Part shown: one piece after another, positions 1-12,273 of the stretch
Position numbering within the stretch: the stretch's first letter is position 1
Layout: each line of letters starts with the position of its first letter
Position numbers and translations under genes: made by a program
The notes under the pieces: model-generated
The model's input: only the letters and a program-made list of their open reading frames with translations
What the model was told of the DNA's origin: nothing
The model's database searches: none
NCBI GenBank assembly: GCA_964304625.1
Contig: OZ199840.1
Coordinates: 2,914,001-2,978,000, forward strand
Origin: Kudoa neothunni
Taxonomy: Eukaryota > Cnidaria
Length of the DNA stretch: 64,000 bases
Reading direction: 5' to 3'

Positions 1-277
1 ATTGAAACTATTTCTAATTCAAATTTATATCAATTTTTTATATTTAATAATGAATTGTAATAAATAAAAATGAATATTTATTAATGAAAAAGTTGTGTGA
101 TTTTTGGTTAAGAGAAATATTTAAAAACCGTAAATTTGGTAGAGAATGTTTGTTCGAAAGACTTAAAAGGGTGGTGCTTGATCAGAAAAAGTTTTTACAA
201 AATTACCTCCCTCGACAGCTGAACTAGAATATCCTAAACGGTGATAGATAACCTGTGCTAGGCGAAAATATCAATAC

Positions 278-857
278 ATTCACCCAATGTCGAAACTGCT
301 CTCGTCTCTGTCTATCCGGATCTCTCGCTTCAGATAACGTCAAACCCTCCTTAGCATACGATTTGGTTTTGTTTTCCTTCTCGATCATTTTAAATTTCTC
401 CATAAACTACCACAATCCAAATACACCCACATAAAATAACATTCAAATTACAGTTTCGATCTGTCTTCTCACTTCATACAAAGGTTCCTTATCTTTTACC
501 TCACTACTTGCTATCCAGGCTTTTAGTTGTTCGCGATTTCGCTACATTTTAATGATTTAAATTGCGATTTATGTCGAATTCAGAAAGGTTAAAATTCTAC
601 CTGAAGACGTTTGATTTCTTTTTTCATTTCACTTTCACATCTATCGCGTTGATTGGAATTCTGAGCAGTCTCCAACTAAACCCTCATACTTCAAATACAA
701 GCACAAAACAGTGATTCGGCTACTTTGTGCATGTACGCTTTAAAGTTGGCCATTCCTTCCTGGACTTTCTTAGAACATCTATCAATTTCAGCTGCGAAAA
801 TACGTCAAATGTAGGGCGTAATATAAAGTTACCTTGAAGCTTTCTCTTGTCGCCCAT
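278..857 (-). CDS. CNOT3: CCR4-NOT subunit 3 (NOT3/NOT5), 5' part only
   Basis: N-terminal coiled-coil region of NOT3, a scaffold subunit of the CCR4-NOT deadenylase complex. Five exons (857-833, 791-724, 675-601, 541-452, 406-278), each with GT-AG borders and matching phase, encode about 136 aa starting MGDKRKLQAEIDRC. The order KKEIKRLQ, QLKAWIASSEVKDKEPL, RRQIETFMEKFK, ENKTKSYAKEGLTL follows the family N-terminus without a break. The first exon is only 25 nt; introns are 41, 48, 59 and 45 nt. The ATG at 855-857 is chosen because it gives the family's conserved start MxDKRKLQ. After HWVN at 278 I find no further exon before base 1, so the rest, including the C-terminal NOT box, is presumably left of the window. 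No frame break was seen. Gene identity is firm; the last exon's 3' border is less so. Confidence 0.88.
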
Positions 858-3800
858 TTCACTTGCAAGTTTCTAGTAGCGCGCCTGCGCATACAATCGC
901 CCGTAAATAATACGATAGGCAGAAACAAACAATTGTCTCAATCTGTCCAGTTTAGATCTCCTTGTAATAAAAGTATTGACTTTTTTTTTAATATTACAGA
1001 AATTCAGGATCATACAAAGAATGGGGTGACTCACCCGTTATGTGTATTTATCAATAAATCCGCCCTCATTATTCATACACACACATTTTTAATAACTATC
1101 AAAGTTAGTAGACAATAGGTTGGATCGCCTAATTAATTATATTTTCAAATATTTGAATATTTTTTAACATTTTTACAGTTTGTTAATGTGCCGCTGTTTT
1201 TTTATTTTTCTCCAATTGGTTTAATGCTAAAATAGATACCGATGGTCGGCTAATAATAACACATTTTAAGGTGTATAATCTTAACTCGGATTATGTCGGT
1301 TAAACTTTAATCCTCCCTAATTCATAAAGTAATTGAATAAATACTTAGTTGTGGGATATGCTTACATCGAATAATGTGTGCATGTTCAAGATTCGATTTT
1401 TCAAAGATGACTGCATAGTTAGTTGTGATGCAATCACTAATTGTGATTACGCTCTTCGATACCAATTATTTTAATATTTATTATAATTTTTCGTTTATTC
1501 TACATAATAAAAATATGATAATCACAGTACAATCTTCATGCATAATATTTAATTTCTAACAATGTTTACGAAGAATGGATTTAATTGTTACAATGTAATA
1601 AATTTAGACTGGAGATATGTGAACGCATCTTGGCTTGTTCTATCATGGAAATATAAAATAAATCATTCGAATTCGCCAATGAATTATTCTAATATTCACT
1701 GCGGATAAGAAAATCAGACTCAAATTTTATTTATGTTATTCAAATGTTAACTTCTATTTCTAATGAAAGAATAATACATATATTACTTAATACATTGGTA
1801 AAATTGTATGTTAAAGCGAATTCTTTAGTCCAAGTAAATTACGGCGTGGGTAAACGATGATTAACGATAACAACCGACATGCAGTTTTCGACCGTAATTT
1901 CGTACAATAAGCAGAAAATTAATAAAAGGAATAAATGTCTATAAGATACATGGGAATAAGGAATTTCATATTAAAATATACGTTATTTTCATTAAATAAG
2001 GTGAAATTTACAAATAGTTATATAATTTTATTATTTTTACATTTTATCCGTGGTGCATATCATTAGCACACAACAATTTGTTCTGATATGTTTTCAGTTT
2101 TTAAAATATTACACATTATCTCATAATAAATGTTCAATTCTAAAATTAAGATTTAATAATTAGAGATGTGAAAAATTTATTTAGTTTCTGAATTTTTTAC
2201 AATGGGTTATTTTAATGGTTTAAAAAATATTTTACCCCTTCCTCTAAAATTTTACGTTGCGTTTTAAGTAACTTTTTTAATTCCCAAGATTTATTATATT
2301 ATTTCAAAAAATGATAATAAATAAGCTTAAATTAAATTTATAACATATATTGTATATAAAAATAAATGTTTTTAGATCACGTTGAAAAAATTGTATTAAT
2401 TTTTTCTATGAATAGTTTCATTATTATATAGAGTAACAGTAAAATTAACAAAAGATTTTTTCGATGCTTGATGATAATGCGTAGGATTCTAAAATATTCT
2501 AATGCATTCCACAAAAACCTTTTTATAATTATGATTATTCTGAAACACCGTTATCTGTCAAAACTCCACTGTCGGCTATTAATCGACTATAAAGAATTCT
2601 TTAGTTTAAATTCTTAGTATTATAATGAGATTTGTGGGAAGCTTTCTAGTCCTAACATTGTAAAAAAACAACCGATTGGCTCAGCAAATAATTTCGTATT
2701 ACAAACCACGCGGAAATGTTATAAAGGAAGATTTATCATAAAATGGTATTTGATTATTAAATTTCATAGCAAAATTATCCAATTTAAAGTCACAAAATTA
2801 GAAACGTTAAATTCCAAAACATTATTTAGGATGAAGGGGTCACGTAATTGAGTAGAATTTTGTTAATCCATGTGCGACTGTCGACTATCGACTATCGACT
2901 ATCGTTAATGCTTAACCTTAATAAGTTTTTGAATTACGATTATCACAAGCTTTTACCGCCGATAGCTGGAGTTTATTTTAGAATATAGAAAGCATTTTCT
3001 AAAGCTGTTAATTCATATGACAGAAAGTATAAAATTATTTTTCTTAATTTTTCATTAAAACGTATATGCATAATCGTTATGTAAATAAATTGCCTAGAAA
3101 TTTTTTGCAAAAATTTTTTCTAACTTAGATAAACAATAAATTCCACACAACTATTTAGTTCAGTAATTTAAATTCAAATTGGTATACTACAGAAATACTT
3201 TTTGTCTATCCTAAGGTAAGTAAATAATAAAAAAATCCAAAGTACAAGAATTGTAAATTAATTTTTTACTTTTTAATGAAATAATTACCCATAGTCTTTT
3301 AAGTTTGATCTTATACATTAAGTGTGAATTTTACGTTATTATTCGTACGGACTACAATTAACGTTTAATATTTAAAAGAGGATGTTTCTTATTGAATTTT
3401 GAACCGATTCCTCAGAGCCTGGACTAGAGAAAATAAACTATTATTTTATGATAAAAATTCCTTTATCAACCAAATATAAGACAGATATTACATTTGTCGA
3501 ATTAAAATATTTAACCATAAATAAATGATGCTTATGACATTGCCATCGTTAGGCTAGAACTGGGGTTGAAGAGTTTAAATAAAACTAGTGCTCGATAATA
3601 TCAAGAACCTTCATTACCAGTCAATTTTTTTCTTCCGTTATATTTTAACCATAATTTATAAAAATTTTACGAACAAAGTTATTTTAAGAAAACGTATACG
3701 CGCAGGTATATTTAATATTTTTAAAGTTGTGTTTAAAAAATATTTAAGCTAAGGTATAATTCTCCTAATTTAAAATTAAATCAGTCATCATTCTAATAAT

Positions 3801-3913
3801 ACACATTGGAATATTTATAAAAATATTTAATAGTCAAATAATCAGGATTGGTCAATCAAAAAACCGAAAAAATAAGAGGGACAAAAAATTTTAAAAATAA
3901 GATTTATTCATGG
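858..3913. other. Gene-free AT-rich stretch between CNOT3 and VPS27-like gene
   Basis: No exon or RNA gene that I can support. The first 40 bases upstream of the CNOT3 ATG hold a GC-rich motif at 881-892 (GCGCCTGCGCAT) that may belong to its promoter. The small ORF at 834-1118 overlaps CNOT3 exon 1 on the other strand and has no recognisable content. Confidence 0.5.
2881..2903. repeat. Short tandem repeat, unit TCGACTA
   Basis: About three copies of a 7-bp unit in an otherwise featureless intergenic region. Confidence 0.8.
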
Positions 3914-6681
3914 TTAGGGATCAAACTCGATTAACTTTGAACGAGGATCATCGTTGGTATTGTTTTGATTAGTGTCAGTTTGATGAGGTTCGGTACTTTC
4001 ATTGATATTCGTGTTAATTTTAGGAATTATTTCTGGAACCCTTTCACTAGTTGGGGTAACATGATCCGAAAAAGCCACATTTGATAAATTAGACTCTCTC
4101 GATGTTTCAGGGAAATTGGATGCCACATTGCAATCATTAATTGGTGGTGGATCGTATGCTTGGTTGTAGGGTGTGGGTTGTTGGGGTGTGTGATCAGAAG
4201 GATTAGTAAATGGTTCCGAAGGGGCTGGTGCAGTTTGAGGGTACGCATAAAAATGAGACGGCGTATTTTGTGTAGGATATGCAGGCATACTTGGCGGATA
4301 GAACCTTGAAGAAGAATCCATATTGAAATTAGTATTGGGGGTTGTAAAAATTTGTTGACTTCCATACGAAGGTGTCGATGGTTGGGGCGGTGCCATGGAG
4401 TAAACAGGGAGATGTTGGTGAACGACTGATGCGTTATCGCTACTTGAAAAAGAACCTCGTTGGGTAGGCTGATTGTAGTTGTTTAATTTGGAATCTATGT
4501 TGATTCGGAGTTTATTTTGGAGCGACTTTTGAATATCTTCCACTTCCTAAAACAACAAACAACAAATTCTCCCACATCCTCTCCATAAAAAACCTTCTTC
4601 TGTTGTCTCGTTAATTCCATTTTTTGTTCCATTTGTATTCGAAGGAACATATCAGCTTCTTCTTTCTGTTGGCGTAATTTTTCCATGTGTTCTCTCGTGA
4701 GGTCATCAAGAGTGGATCTAGCTTCTTTTATGAGATCGAGCTTAGACAGTTGAACATTGAGGTCATCTAACAAGGATAGATGTGTGAGAGAGGTAAAATA
4801 AGAAAATGCATAAAATCAAATGCACATATCTACCTATTTCTTTGTTGTTCAAAGACAAAATTTCAAACACTTGCACATGAGAGACCAATAATGTTTGTAG
4901 GATACCCTACCAAAATAATTCAATCTATCTATAATCTCATTGTTTCACGTAATATACCTGAAGGTAGTAATCCTTAGAGTAGGGTTGGTTGGAACCACGT
5001 AAAACACGACATCTCTGTTCAAACATTTCAATAGTTTTGTAGAAAAATGCCAACATCGACTCAACACTTTGTTGCTGATTGTCAACTGGGTAAGAGGTTG
5101 GTGGGGTGAAGGCACCATGATGATTCGCTAAAAATGTATGAATAAACAACAAAATGATCGAGCAAATTTGATGTATCCACTAAATATTACTCAATGTGGG
5201 TTGGCTAGCTTGACGATTGTTAAAAGATGTAATAACTGGGTTGCGTGGTGAATAGTCGGTCGGTTTTCCAAAAAAACCTGGACCATCATGCTGTAAATCA
5301 GGATATTTGTTGGTAGCAATGGATGAGGTTGTTGTTGGCAAGGGGGTGGATTTTTGGTGAGTTTGGTATTGATTCTTTTTCGCTTCAGCCAACGAAAGTT
5401 CAATAGCTCTTTTTAAATCATCATCCGCGTATAAGTTAGACCCATTGTTATTCGCCTCAGCCATAGCTGCATCGTTTTGATTATACTGATGGGGAGATGC
5501 TAAAGTAGATTTTGGAGGGGCTGAGTAGTTATTCTTTTTGGCGTCGGCTAGCGAAAGTTTAATAGCTCTTTCTATGTCATCTTCCATGTAAAACTTTACA
5601 TTTTCATCATTCGCTTCAGCCATAACTAACCCCATTAGATTACATTGATGATGATGTGAGTTTGACTCCGATTGGCAGCCGCATTCTTGATCCTTGGATT
5701 TATTACATAGTCGTTTGTAGCACCGATCACAAACTCGAACTTCACTCATAATGTTATAAGCTGGAATAGTAGAAGTCTTGGTGCTACAATTGGAACAAAC
5801 CACATTGCCACAGTTTCTACAATGGTGCCTTCTTCTAAGGCTGGTGAATGTAATATCACACATTGCACACCATTCGCCCTGTAACCAGGTGGGTTCGGTT
5901 GAGATCTCCCCTTGGGGGACCACGTAAGACGAATGCGAGTCGTAATGTGGGAAGTTATAACCTAAGAATATTTAATTTAGTGGAAAAATTCAGTAGAAAT
6001 TTAATTGATGAATCGTATAATACCTTCAGCAACAAGCACTCTATAGAAATCTTCCACATTTTTCACTTCATCCGTGAAAAATTTCAAGGAGTTCTTAAGA
6101 AATAAAACCAAATACAAAATCTTTCTAGACACTTGACTGGGCATATACTAACAACGCATCATCATCATCATCATCATCAAAATTCTTAACATATCGTTAA
6201 AGTAAACATACCATTATCAATGCATGCCAGCTTTCCAGAAAATCTCGCTCAATAGAATGTATACGAAATTCGTTGGTAGATTGTTTCACACCGTATTCGA
6301 TAAACCTAACACAACAACAAATAAACAGTAAATAAATATTAAATTATTACTGAAACCAATCTGTCAACTTGCACTATCTGTCTGTTTGCGATAATTTTCT
6401 TAAAAAGTCCAAACAAATATTGGCATCTAAAAATAATTTTGGTTGCAGAATCAACATTATAGGGGTGCTATATCAACAAATAATGTATACGGTATTTCTT
6501 TGTTTATTGTAAGAAATAATTTTTCAAAAGCTAAAAAATCATCCATACTTTGACGCATTGTGTTATCTGCATGGAAACAACAAATGACAAACAGAAGAAT
6601 TCAGTCATAACTACCTAAGATAGCTTCGAATGATGGATATCTTCGAACATTTCCATTTGTTTGGGCTGTTGAATCAGGCAT
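3914..6681 (-). CDS. HGS: Hrs/Vps27-like ESCRT-0 subunit (VHS-FYVE-UIM-UIM-coiled coil)
   Basis: Sorts ubiquitinated cargo on early endosomes: FYVE binds PI3P, UIMs bind ubiquitin, the coiled coil pairs with STAM and the C-terminus binds clathrin. Exons: 6681-6615, 6566-6491, 6426-6357, 6305-6212, 6093-6024, 5961-5191, 5127-4958, 4906-4834, 4766-4594, 4546-3914 (about 731 aa). VHS domain, residues ~15-140, is diverged (KLTDWFIEYGVKQ). FYVE, ~155-207, keeps RRRHHCRNCG and the eight Cys/His ligands. Two UIMs follow, DIERAIKLSLADAKK (~252) and DLKRAIELSLAEAKK (~305); animal Hrs has one double-sided UIM, fungal Vps27 has two. Coiled coil ~463-525, then a Pro/Gln/Asn-rich tail ending LIEFDP, a clathrin box. 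AATAAA lies just after the stop (3903-3908). Oddity: exon 6426-6357 is 70 nt where the flanking phases need 69, so the VHS frame breaks there; either a one-base error or real damage. Confidence 0.88.
6156..6179. repeat. (CAT)n microsatellite
   Basis: About eight CAT units inside an intron (6094-6211) of the VPS27-like gene. Confidence 0.9.
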
Positions 6682-7238
6682 TTGGGATAACTTTTTAATA
6701 AAACTTGTTCGTTAACCCTCGATCAAAAATACGATTACTCGTTTGAATATTATTATCTTCACAACGACCATTTGGAGTAAATTGTTGAATTCATAGGATG
6801 ACTTAATACGGAAAGTATATACCCATCTGAAACCACCTATATCATGTTTAATAAATGAAATAATAAATTTGTATAATCAAGAGATTAAAATTAGATTAGC
6901 TTTTTCGTTTAATCCATTCGTGAATAAATTTGATCAAAACTGTCAAACAACAAAATTCATAAATTAGAAAGTCTAAACACAATCGAATCCAGCGATTTTA
7001 CTGCATTAAGACTTACCTATTTGATCCTGCTCTATTTGTAGGCTTATGGTTCTACTTGAATCAACTAATCTTGAGTCGGATTAGAATTTTATTAAATGTT
7101 TTTTGGTGAATTAATCTGATCAGTTCATTTCAATGTTCAAATCTTATTAAGATTAATCCATTATTATTACAACTCTAGAAAGTAGCTGCTGACACGGTAA
7201 ATTCTATTCCCAAACAACGTATACGCTTGCGCGTTATA

Positions 7239-8193
7239 CAGTAAGTAACCAATTTCACGCATTTTTAAAAAATCTATTTAGTTAGAATATTGATTGGGCA
7301 TTGTTTATATAATATTTTTCTTATAATATTTCAATCAACATTTGTTTAAAAATTATTTTAAAAAGTTGCCAAAACTTAAGTAAAAGTCACGTGACCGACA
7401 AATTTCACGCGCTTTTCCCGGGCATTTCTTGTTTATTATTTAGTTAAGTCAATATTTAATGCCAGAAATCTTCAAAATTATACCTATTGTCGAAGAATAC
7501 AATATTACTAATTATTATGAAAGTCTTCAATCTAATGACCCAAAAACTGCCACTGTATCACATTTTAAAATATCTATTATCTCGACTCCTAATGGCATCC
7601 TAGAGATGAAAAATAAAATAATCAAAACCTATAAATGTTTGTAGAATCCAAAAATAGAAATTATTAGCATGCAGGTCAATTTAATTCTGTTTATGAAGAT
7701 TTATATGAGTGGATTAGGTAGGTGGACACGAGGCAGAGAGATTGTAGTGAATGTCGTGACGATAGTCATCAAGAGAAATTAATTAGCCAACGAAAAAAAT
7801 TTACCCTCATGTGCAATTCATCGAGGGTTTCGTTGTTTTAAAAAAGGTCCAACATTAAAAAATCAAATTTTATTAGCTAATATGCTGATGCTACATCTGA
7901 AACTACTTCAGAGTAGACCAATAAAATCAGGACATTTTTTAAAAGATACTCTGAAAATTTTATTTACAATGTAGACGAAACTGCCTTATTCTACTGATAA
8001 CAACAAGAAGAATATTTCATAGATCGTTGAAAACTATTTTTGTACTGTTAACACGTTTCTCGAGTTTTAATTATCGGATTAAAAATTAATATATAGTTAA
8101 CTATTCTTTATTAACGCAATTTAATCAATATTAAAAAGCCAATTTTTTCCGAAATAATTGCGTACGCAAATGCGTGAAATTGGTTTCTTACTG
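7239..8193 (+). mobile_element. Pogo/Tigger-like (Tc1/mariner superfamily) transposon, decayed
   Basis: Terminal inverted repeats of about 27 bp: left starts CAGTAAGTAACCAATTTCAC, right (reverse complement) starts CAGTAAGAAACCAATTTCAC, both flanked by TA (7237-7238 and 8194-8195). Inside, on the + strand, short stretches recall pogo transposases: YEDLYEWIR, GPTLKNQILLANM (HTH-linker type) and YNVDETALFY around 7966-8000, which carries the first Asp/Glu-rich catalytic block. At 955 bp, with many frame breaks, it is an internally shortened, dead copy. The 61-aa ORF at 7459-7644 lies inside it and is not a gene. Confidence 0.75.
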
Positions 8194-8357
8194 TACATAT
8201 TTAATCACAACAACTCTTACTGACAAGCTGTGTACAGATTTCATTTTTTAGAATCTGCTATATTTAATTATTTCTGATTTCATATGAAGAAATAATTAAG
8301 TGTAATCAAAATTAATGAAATCTGAATATTATTTACCATGCAATAGCCACTTCCTAA

Positions 8358-9881
8358 CCCTCCCTGTATGGAGCGGGTGGTCATAACGCGGAAGTGCGGA
8401 AGCCGATGAGGTCAATTTTGACCCCAGATAAAAACAATCTTAAAAGCTTAAAATTTTCATCAAATTAACTCAACACATCTTCTAACACAATGCCATGCTA
8501 TACATAGGTAAATTGGATTCTGAGTTTCAGTTTTTGATGTTAATCGTGAGCACGTCCAAGTAGGTCAGCTACCTCCATATTAAATTAGATTTATAGCGCC
8601 AAAGTCCATGAGAGATTAACGTGAGTCATGGAAACAAAAATATTCACTGAATCAATTGCTTAAACATTAAAATAAGCTGAAATGGAATAGGAACACATTT
8701 CGTCCGGAAAATTGTAGTTACAAACTTCTTCGTTATTTTTCGGAAGACCCATAATGGATTAAGTATGTTTTGATCGTCTCATTGTTATCTAAAACACTGT
8801 ATTAAGGACGGCAATGAAATTCATTTTCAGTATCATGATGAGTTATAAAAATATTTTAGGTAATATGCAAACTATATGTATATTGCTAAGACGTTGTATG
8901 GGATTATTGTTGTTATAAACAGTATGTGGATGAATGTATTTTTAATTATACTTCATCATTAATTTCTTCCAATGATTTAAATTAAAAGAATATGATAAAA
9001 CATAGCCGAATATACTAATTTAGAATTCCGACCCACCAATTGATAGGAATCGTGTGTATTAAAATTGCCCAATTAAATTAACCTTTCATTTTTTACATTG
9101 TATTAAAAAATTTAATTAAGAAAACCATTCGGAATGTTTTTTACATAAGATAATCTATTTTTTTCTTGGCATGGTTTGGTTGAATACATTTACCCGCAAT
9201 TAGAACAAGATAATATGGACTTCTTTTCCATCGTGCTTGAATGGTGAAAGTTATGAGCTACAATATTGTTTTCTTGAAGAATCAAAATCATTTTTATAAT
9301 AAATTGTCGGATTCTAGTATTTTTAAACTAAAACTATCACCGGAATTTAAGTTAAGCTTATTTTGTATAAGCTATTCGATATCGTTGTATGTATGTATGT
9401 ATGTATGTAATATTCGAGGTCATATTGCTTCATTAACAAGAAAATATTATTTTCAGAGGATAAGTTAATATAAAAACATTAAAAAAGTTACGTTTCACTA
9501 ACACAGAAGGAATGTTAACCTGATTGTGGAAGGATTAATAGTCGCTAATCCCATTACAGCTTAGCTAGGAACGAAACTGCATTTTTTTGAGTTATATAAA
9601 TGAGACTATTAAAACCTAATTCCACAATTTAAACTCCTAAATAAAAATTGATGCACTAATAATTTTTATCGAAAAAATAAAGCAACAAATAATCTTCCCT
9701 CAAAAAATGTGGTAAAGCTATTTTCTAAATGTTTCAAACGAATAAAAAAATTTCGAATCCCAAAATTGATAGTTTTTAAAGGTATTTCTAGATTCATTAA
9801 ATGGCGAGATATGAATTCTTTGAGTTAAAAGCAAAGTAGCTCACGTGGGGTCACAAATGAGCCTACTGGGGGCTGGGAGGG
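8358..9881. mobile_element. PiggyBac-type non-autonomous element
   Basis: Left end CCCTCCCTGTATGG follows CTAA (8354-8357, a degraded TTAA); right end GGGAGGG is followed by TTAA (9882-9885). Both ends carry a subterminal block with GGTC...GACCCC spacing (AGGTCAATTTTGACCCC on the left; GGGGTCACAAATGAGCC on the right, opposite orientation). No transposase found in the 1.5-kb interior. The ORF at 9241-9468 has no recognisable content and contains a microsatellite. Confidence 0.65.
9386..9409. repeat. (GTAT)n microsatellite
   Basis: About six GTAT units inside the piggyBac-type element. Confidence 0.9.
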
Positions 9882-10637
9882 TTAAAGTTTTAATCCATTC
9901 TCTACATTTATCTTAATGTTAAAATTATCCAAACAGGGTGATGGCACGATTGGTTACAGCAATTATTATTAGTTAATCAATTAATTAATCAATCATATTT
10001 TTAACTTTATTATAATTTATAAACTGAAGAGTTGGTTTAGTCAACTACTGTAAGTGAACGGACGAGGGGATTTAAAAATTAACGCAAAAAGTAAGTTAAG
10101 ATCTAGTTAATAATCCAAAGGAAATCAGCGCAATTCTCCCAGAAAGCAATATTTCATCATTAGGCTACGTTTATCTATCAGTTGAGTAGATAAAATCTAG
10201 ATTTCGAATGATCGGAGGACTATTCAACCTATAGAAAGTTCGGAAATTGGATAAAAATTATATTTTTAGTCGCCTCGAAGAAAGGAGATAACCCCATTGC
10301 AATCAACCATTTACACCAGTCTGACCCATTTTAAAAGCTCTAAAATATCCAAAGTCGGGCTCTCTTAATGTCAAAATGGCGCATGACCATGACCAACTCG
10401 TTACATACTTCGATATTCACAAACAGTCTATTGACATTTACTATCATCAGAAATAACTCAACATATCAACCAACTTGAACACTACTTCTAACACCGATTA
10501 ATTATGTGGAAATATCAACAAAATAATTCGCGCGAACGCATTCGGAGAGTGCAGTTAACATCTAATTGTTACGGTTCACGCGAAATAACGAATGCATAGC
10601 GAAAACAAAACACTATGTCTAACCAACGAACAAAGTC
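9882..10637. other. Intergenic, no gene seen
   Basis: Sequence downstream of RPS15A on its strand. Contains an imperfect inverted pair around 10529-10595 (CGAACGCATTCG versus CGAATGCATAGCG) of unknown meaning. No exon supported. Confidence 0.4.
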
Positions 10638-11228
10638 TCAGAAGAAATAGGCTAGAATCTTTCCACCAGTACCTCTCTGTTGGCATCCTCATGATCAAGA
10701 ATTCCGGAAGATGTCGTAAAAACAACATAACTAAAAACATTAAAATAGAAACAATATTGATTCAGAAGATTCAAAGGAAATCAAAATTAATAAATTGAGC
10801 CATCATCATTGCTGCTCTATTAGTTAAATTAGTACCCGAATTGACGAGCAGGCAATAGATGCTGTACAGTGGTTTCTATTCTACTGGTGGAAATATCAAA
10901 TCTGGGGCTAATAACGCCACACTAAAATTAAAAAATAGCATAACAAGCAGAGCTAAGGTATTAAACCAACCTTGTTGATTCTGCCATTAAGAGAAACGAC
11001 AATTTTACCGGCACGATGATCATCAATGACTTCAAACATATCGATATAACCTATACATTCCTCAAAACCTGTTAAAACTTCAACACTGTTGTCACCTTTG
11101 GATTTCATTATTTTCAGGATACTGATAATCACCTTGGACGAAGGTCGAATCAAGACCTGTCTTTTACCACGTCTCTCAGCATTCAATATACATTTGAGGG
11201 CGTCTCTCAAAACACTAGTTCTAACCAT
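10638..11228 (-). CDS. RPS15A: 40S ribosomal protein S15a (uS8)
   Basis: Small-subunit ribosomal protein uS8. Four exons: 11228-11096, 11050-10971, 10921-10836, 10730-10638. Reads [12 protein letters not shown]...[16 protein letters not shown]...[11 protein letters not shown]...CGVISPRFD...[18 protein letters not shown]; all family landmarks in order. [16 protein letters not shown] and LLPARQFG are typical of fungal orthologues. The 45-bp first intron (11051-11095) is a multiple of three without a stop, so an unspliced reading shows a false 15-aa insertion between KSK and GYIDMFE; splicing restores the family sequence. I start at 11228, not at the upstream in-frame ATG, because MVR is the universal start. 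Total coding length is 392 nt, one base short of the 393 needed for the usual 130 aa: the frame slips after HEDANRE, just before [10 protein letters not shown] and a TGA. One missing base, probably a sequencing error. Confidence 0.93.
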
Positions 11229-12273
11229 ATATTTTTGATAAGACAAAAAGTTGCAACAACAACACGTATACCTTAACTCAGTTCAGGGAGTACAGCTACA
11301 CACGCTTCGTTGGTTGGTCGACAACTAACGAGATCGTGCGATCCGAAGCGATCGTGTGTTTTTGACTGATTTAGTGATTACTTTGTTTAGATTCAGTTTT
11401 AGGAATCTTGTTGTCGTATATTTTATAAAAATTAAAGGATTTTAGACAATCAATATTACAATCAGTACAATTTAACGTAAATTAAACTTTGATTGTGATG
11501 TTGGAATGAATTATTTGTTGTTTATTAAATTTGTAAAAAATTTGAGCAACAAACTTCAACCGATATTGTAGTTCAGTTGGGGTAACTCCACATAAATCTA
11601 TAAATACAATCGATGACAAGTGGTTCGTAAATTTCGAAAATATGTAAAAATTAGAAATTATAGAGAAAATGAATTGTTAAATTTTAACTCGAAATACATA
11701 TTAGAGTAAAAACGTTAAATGGGAAAATATTAGATGGTCTAATAATTAAATGTTGGAAAGTTACCCTTATTTTTATAGACCGACGCGTGCTTCGTAACTT
11801 TTCGGGTGAACAAATGTCCAGATTTTTTTGTAAAACTATTGATTGAAGATAAAAATACAAAACAATGTTGGATCTATTTCTAAAAAATAAAAAATTATTT
11901 TGACGGTCAGTCAAAATCAAGAACTACAAAACTTTATAATACATCACCCTTGTCTACATTGTTTGGTTTTAAATAAAGAGGATGATATAATTGGCAAATT
12001 TAAGCGCAGTTTGTTCTCAGAAAATACGGCATACTTAAAAAACAATAAAAAAATTATTTTTTGTGTTTAGTCAAAGCAAGATGTCATGTAAAATTGGAAT
12101 ATTAAACTAATTTTTCTTCCCAAAAACACTCCGACCCCTATCCTAGTTGAGAGCATAATTTACTCGTTTAAATTCCACTATAAAATATATACGTTAAAAC
12201 TCCACGTTTCTCCCTCCAAATCTTCGATGGAACCTGTATCTCCTAATATTTTGAATGCACTTTTTTGATTGAA
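11229..12273. other. RPS15A upstream region and gene-free DNA
   Basis: The first ~120 bp upstream of RPS15A are less AT-rich than the surroundings and hold repeated GATCG blocks (11330-11356, CGAAGCGATCGTG), plausible promoter sequence for a highly expressed gene. The remainder shows no exon; the ORF at 11684-11920 has no recognisable content. Confidence 0.4.

Noticed and set aside
4780-6105. Small + strand ORFs over the VPS27-like gene
   Set aside because: Shadows of the well-supported - strand exons.
10638-11228. RPS15A as a processed pseudogene
   Set aside because: It retains three introns with good borders and only one base is missing; a processed copy would lack introns.
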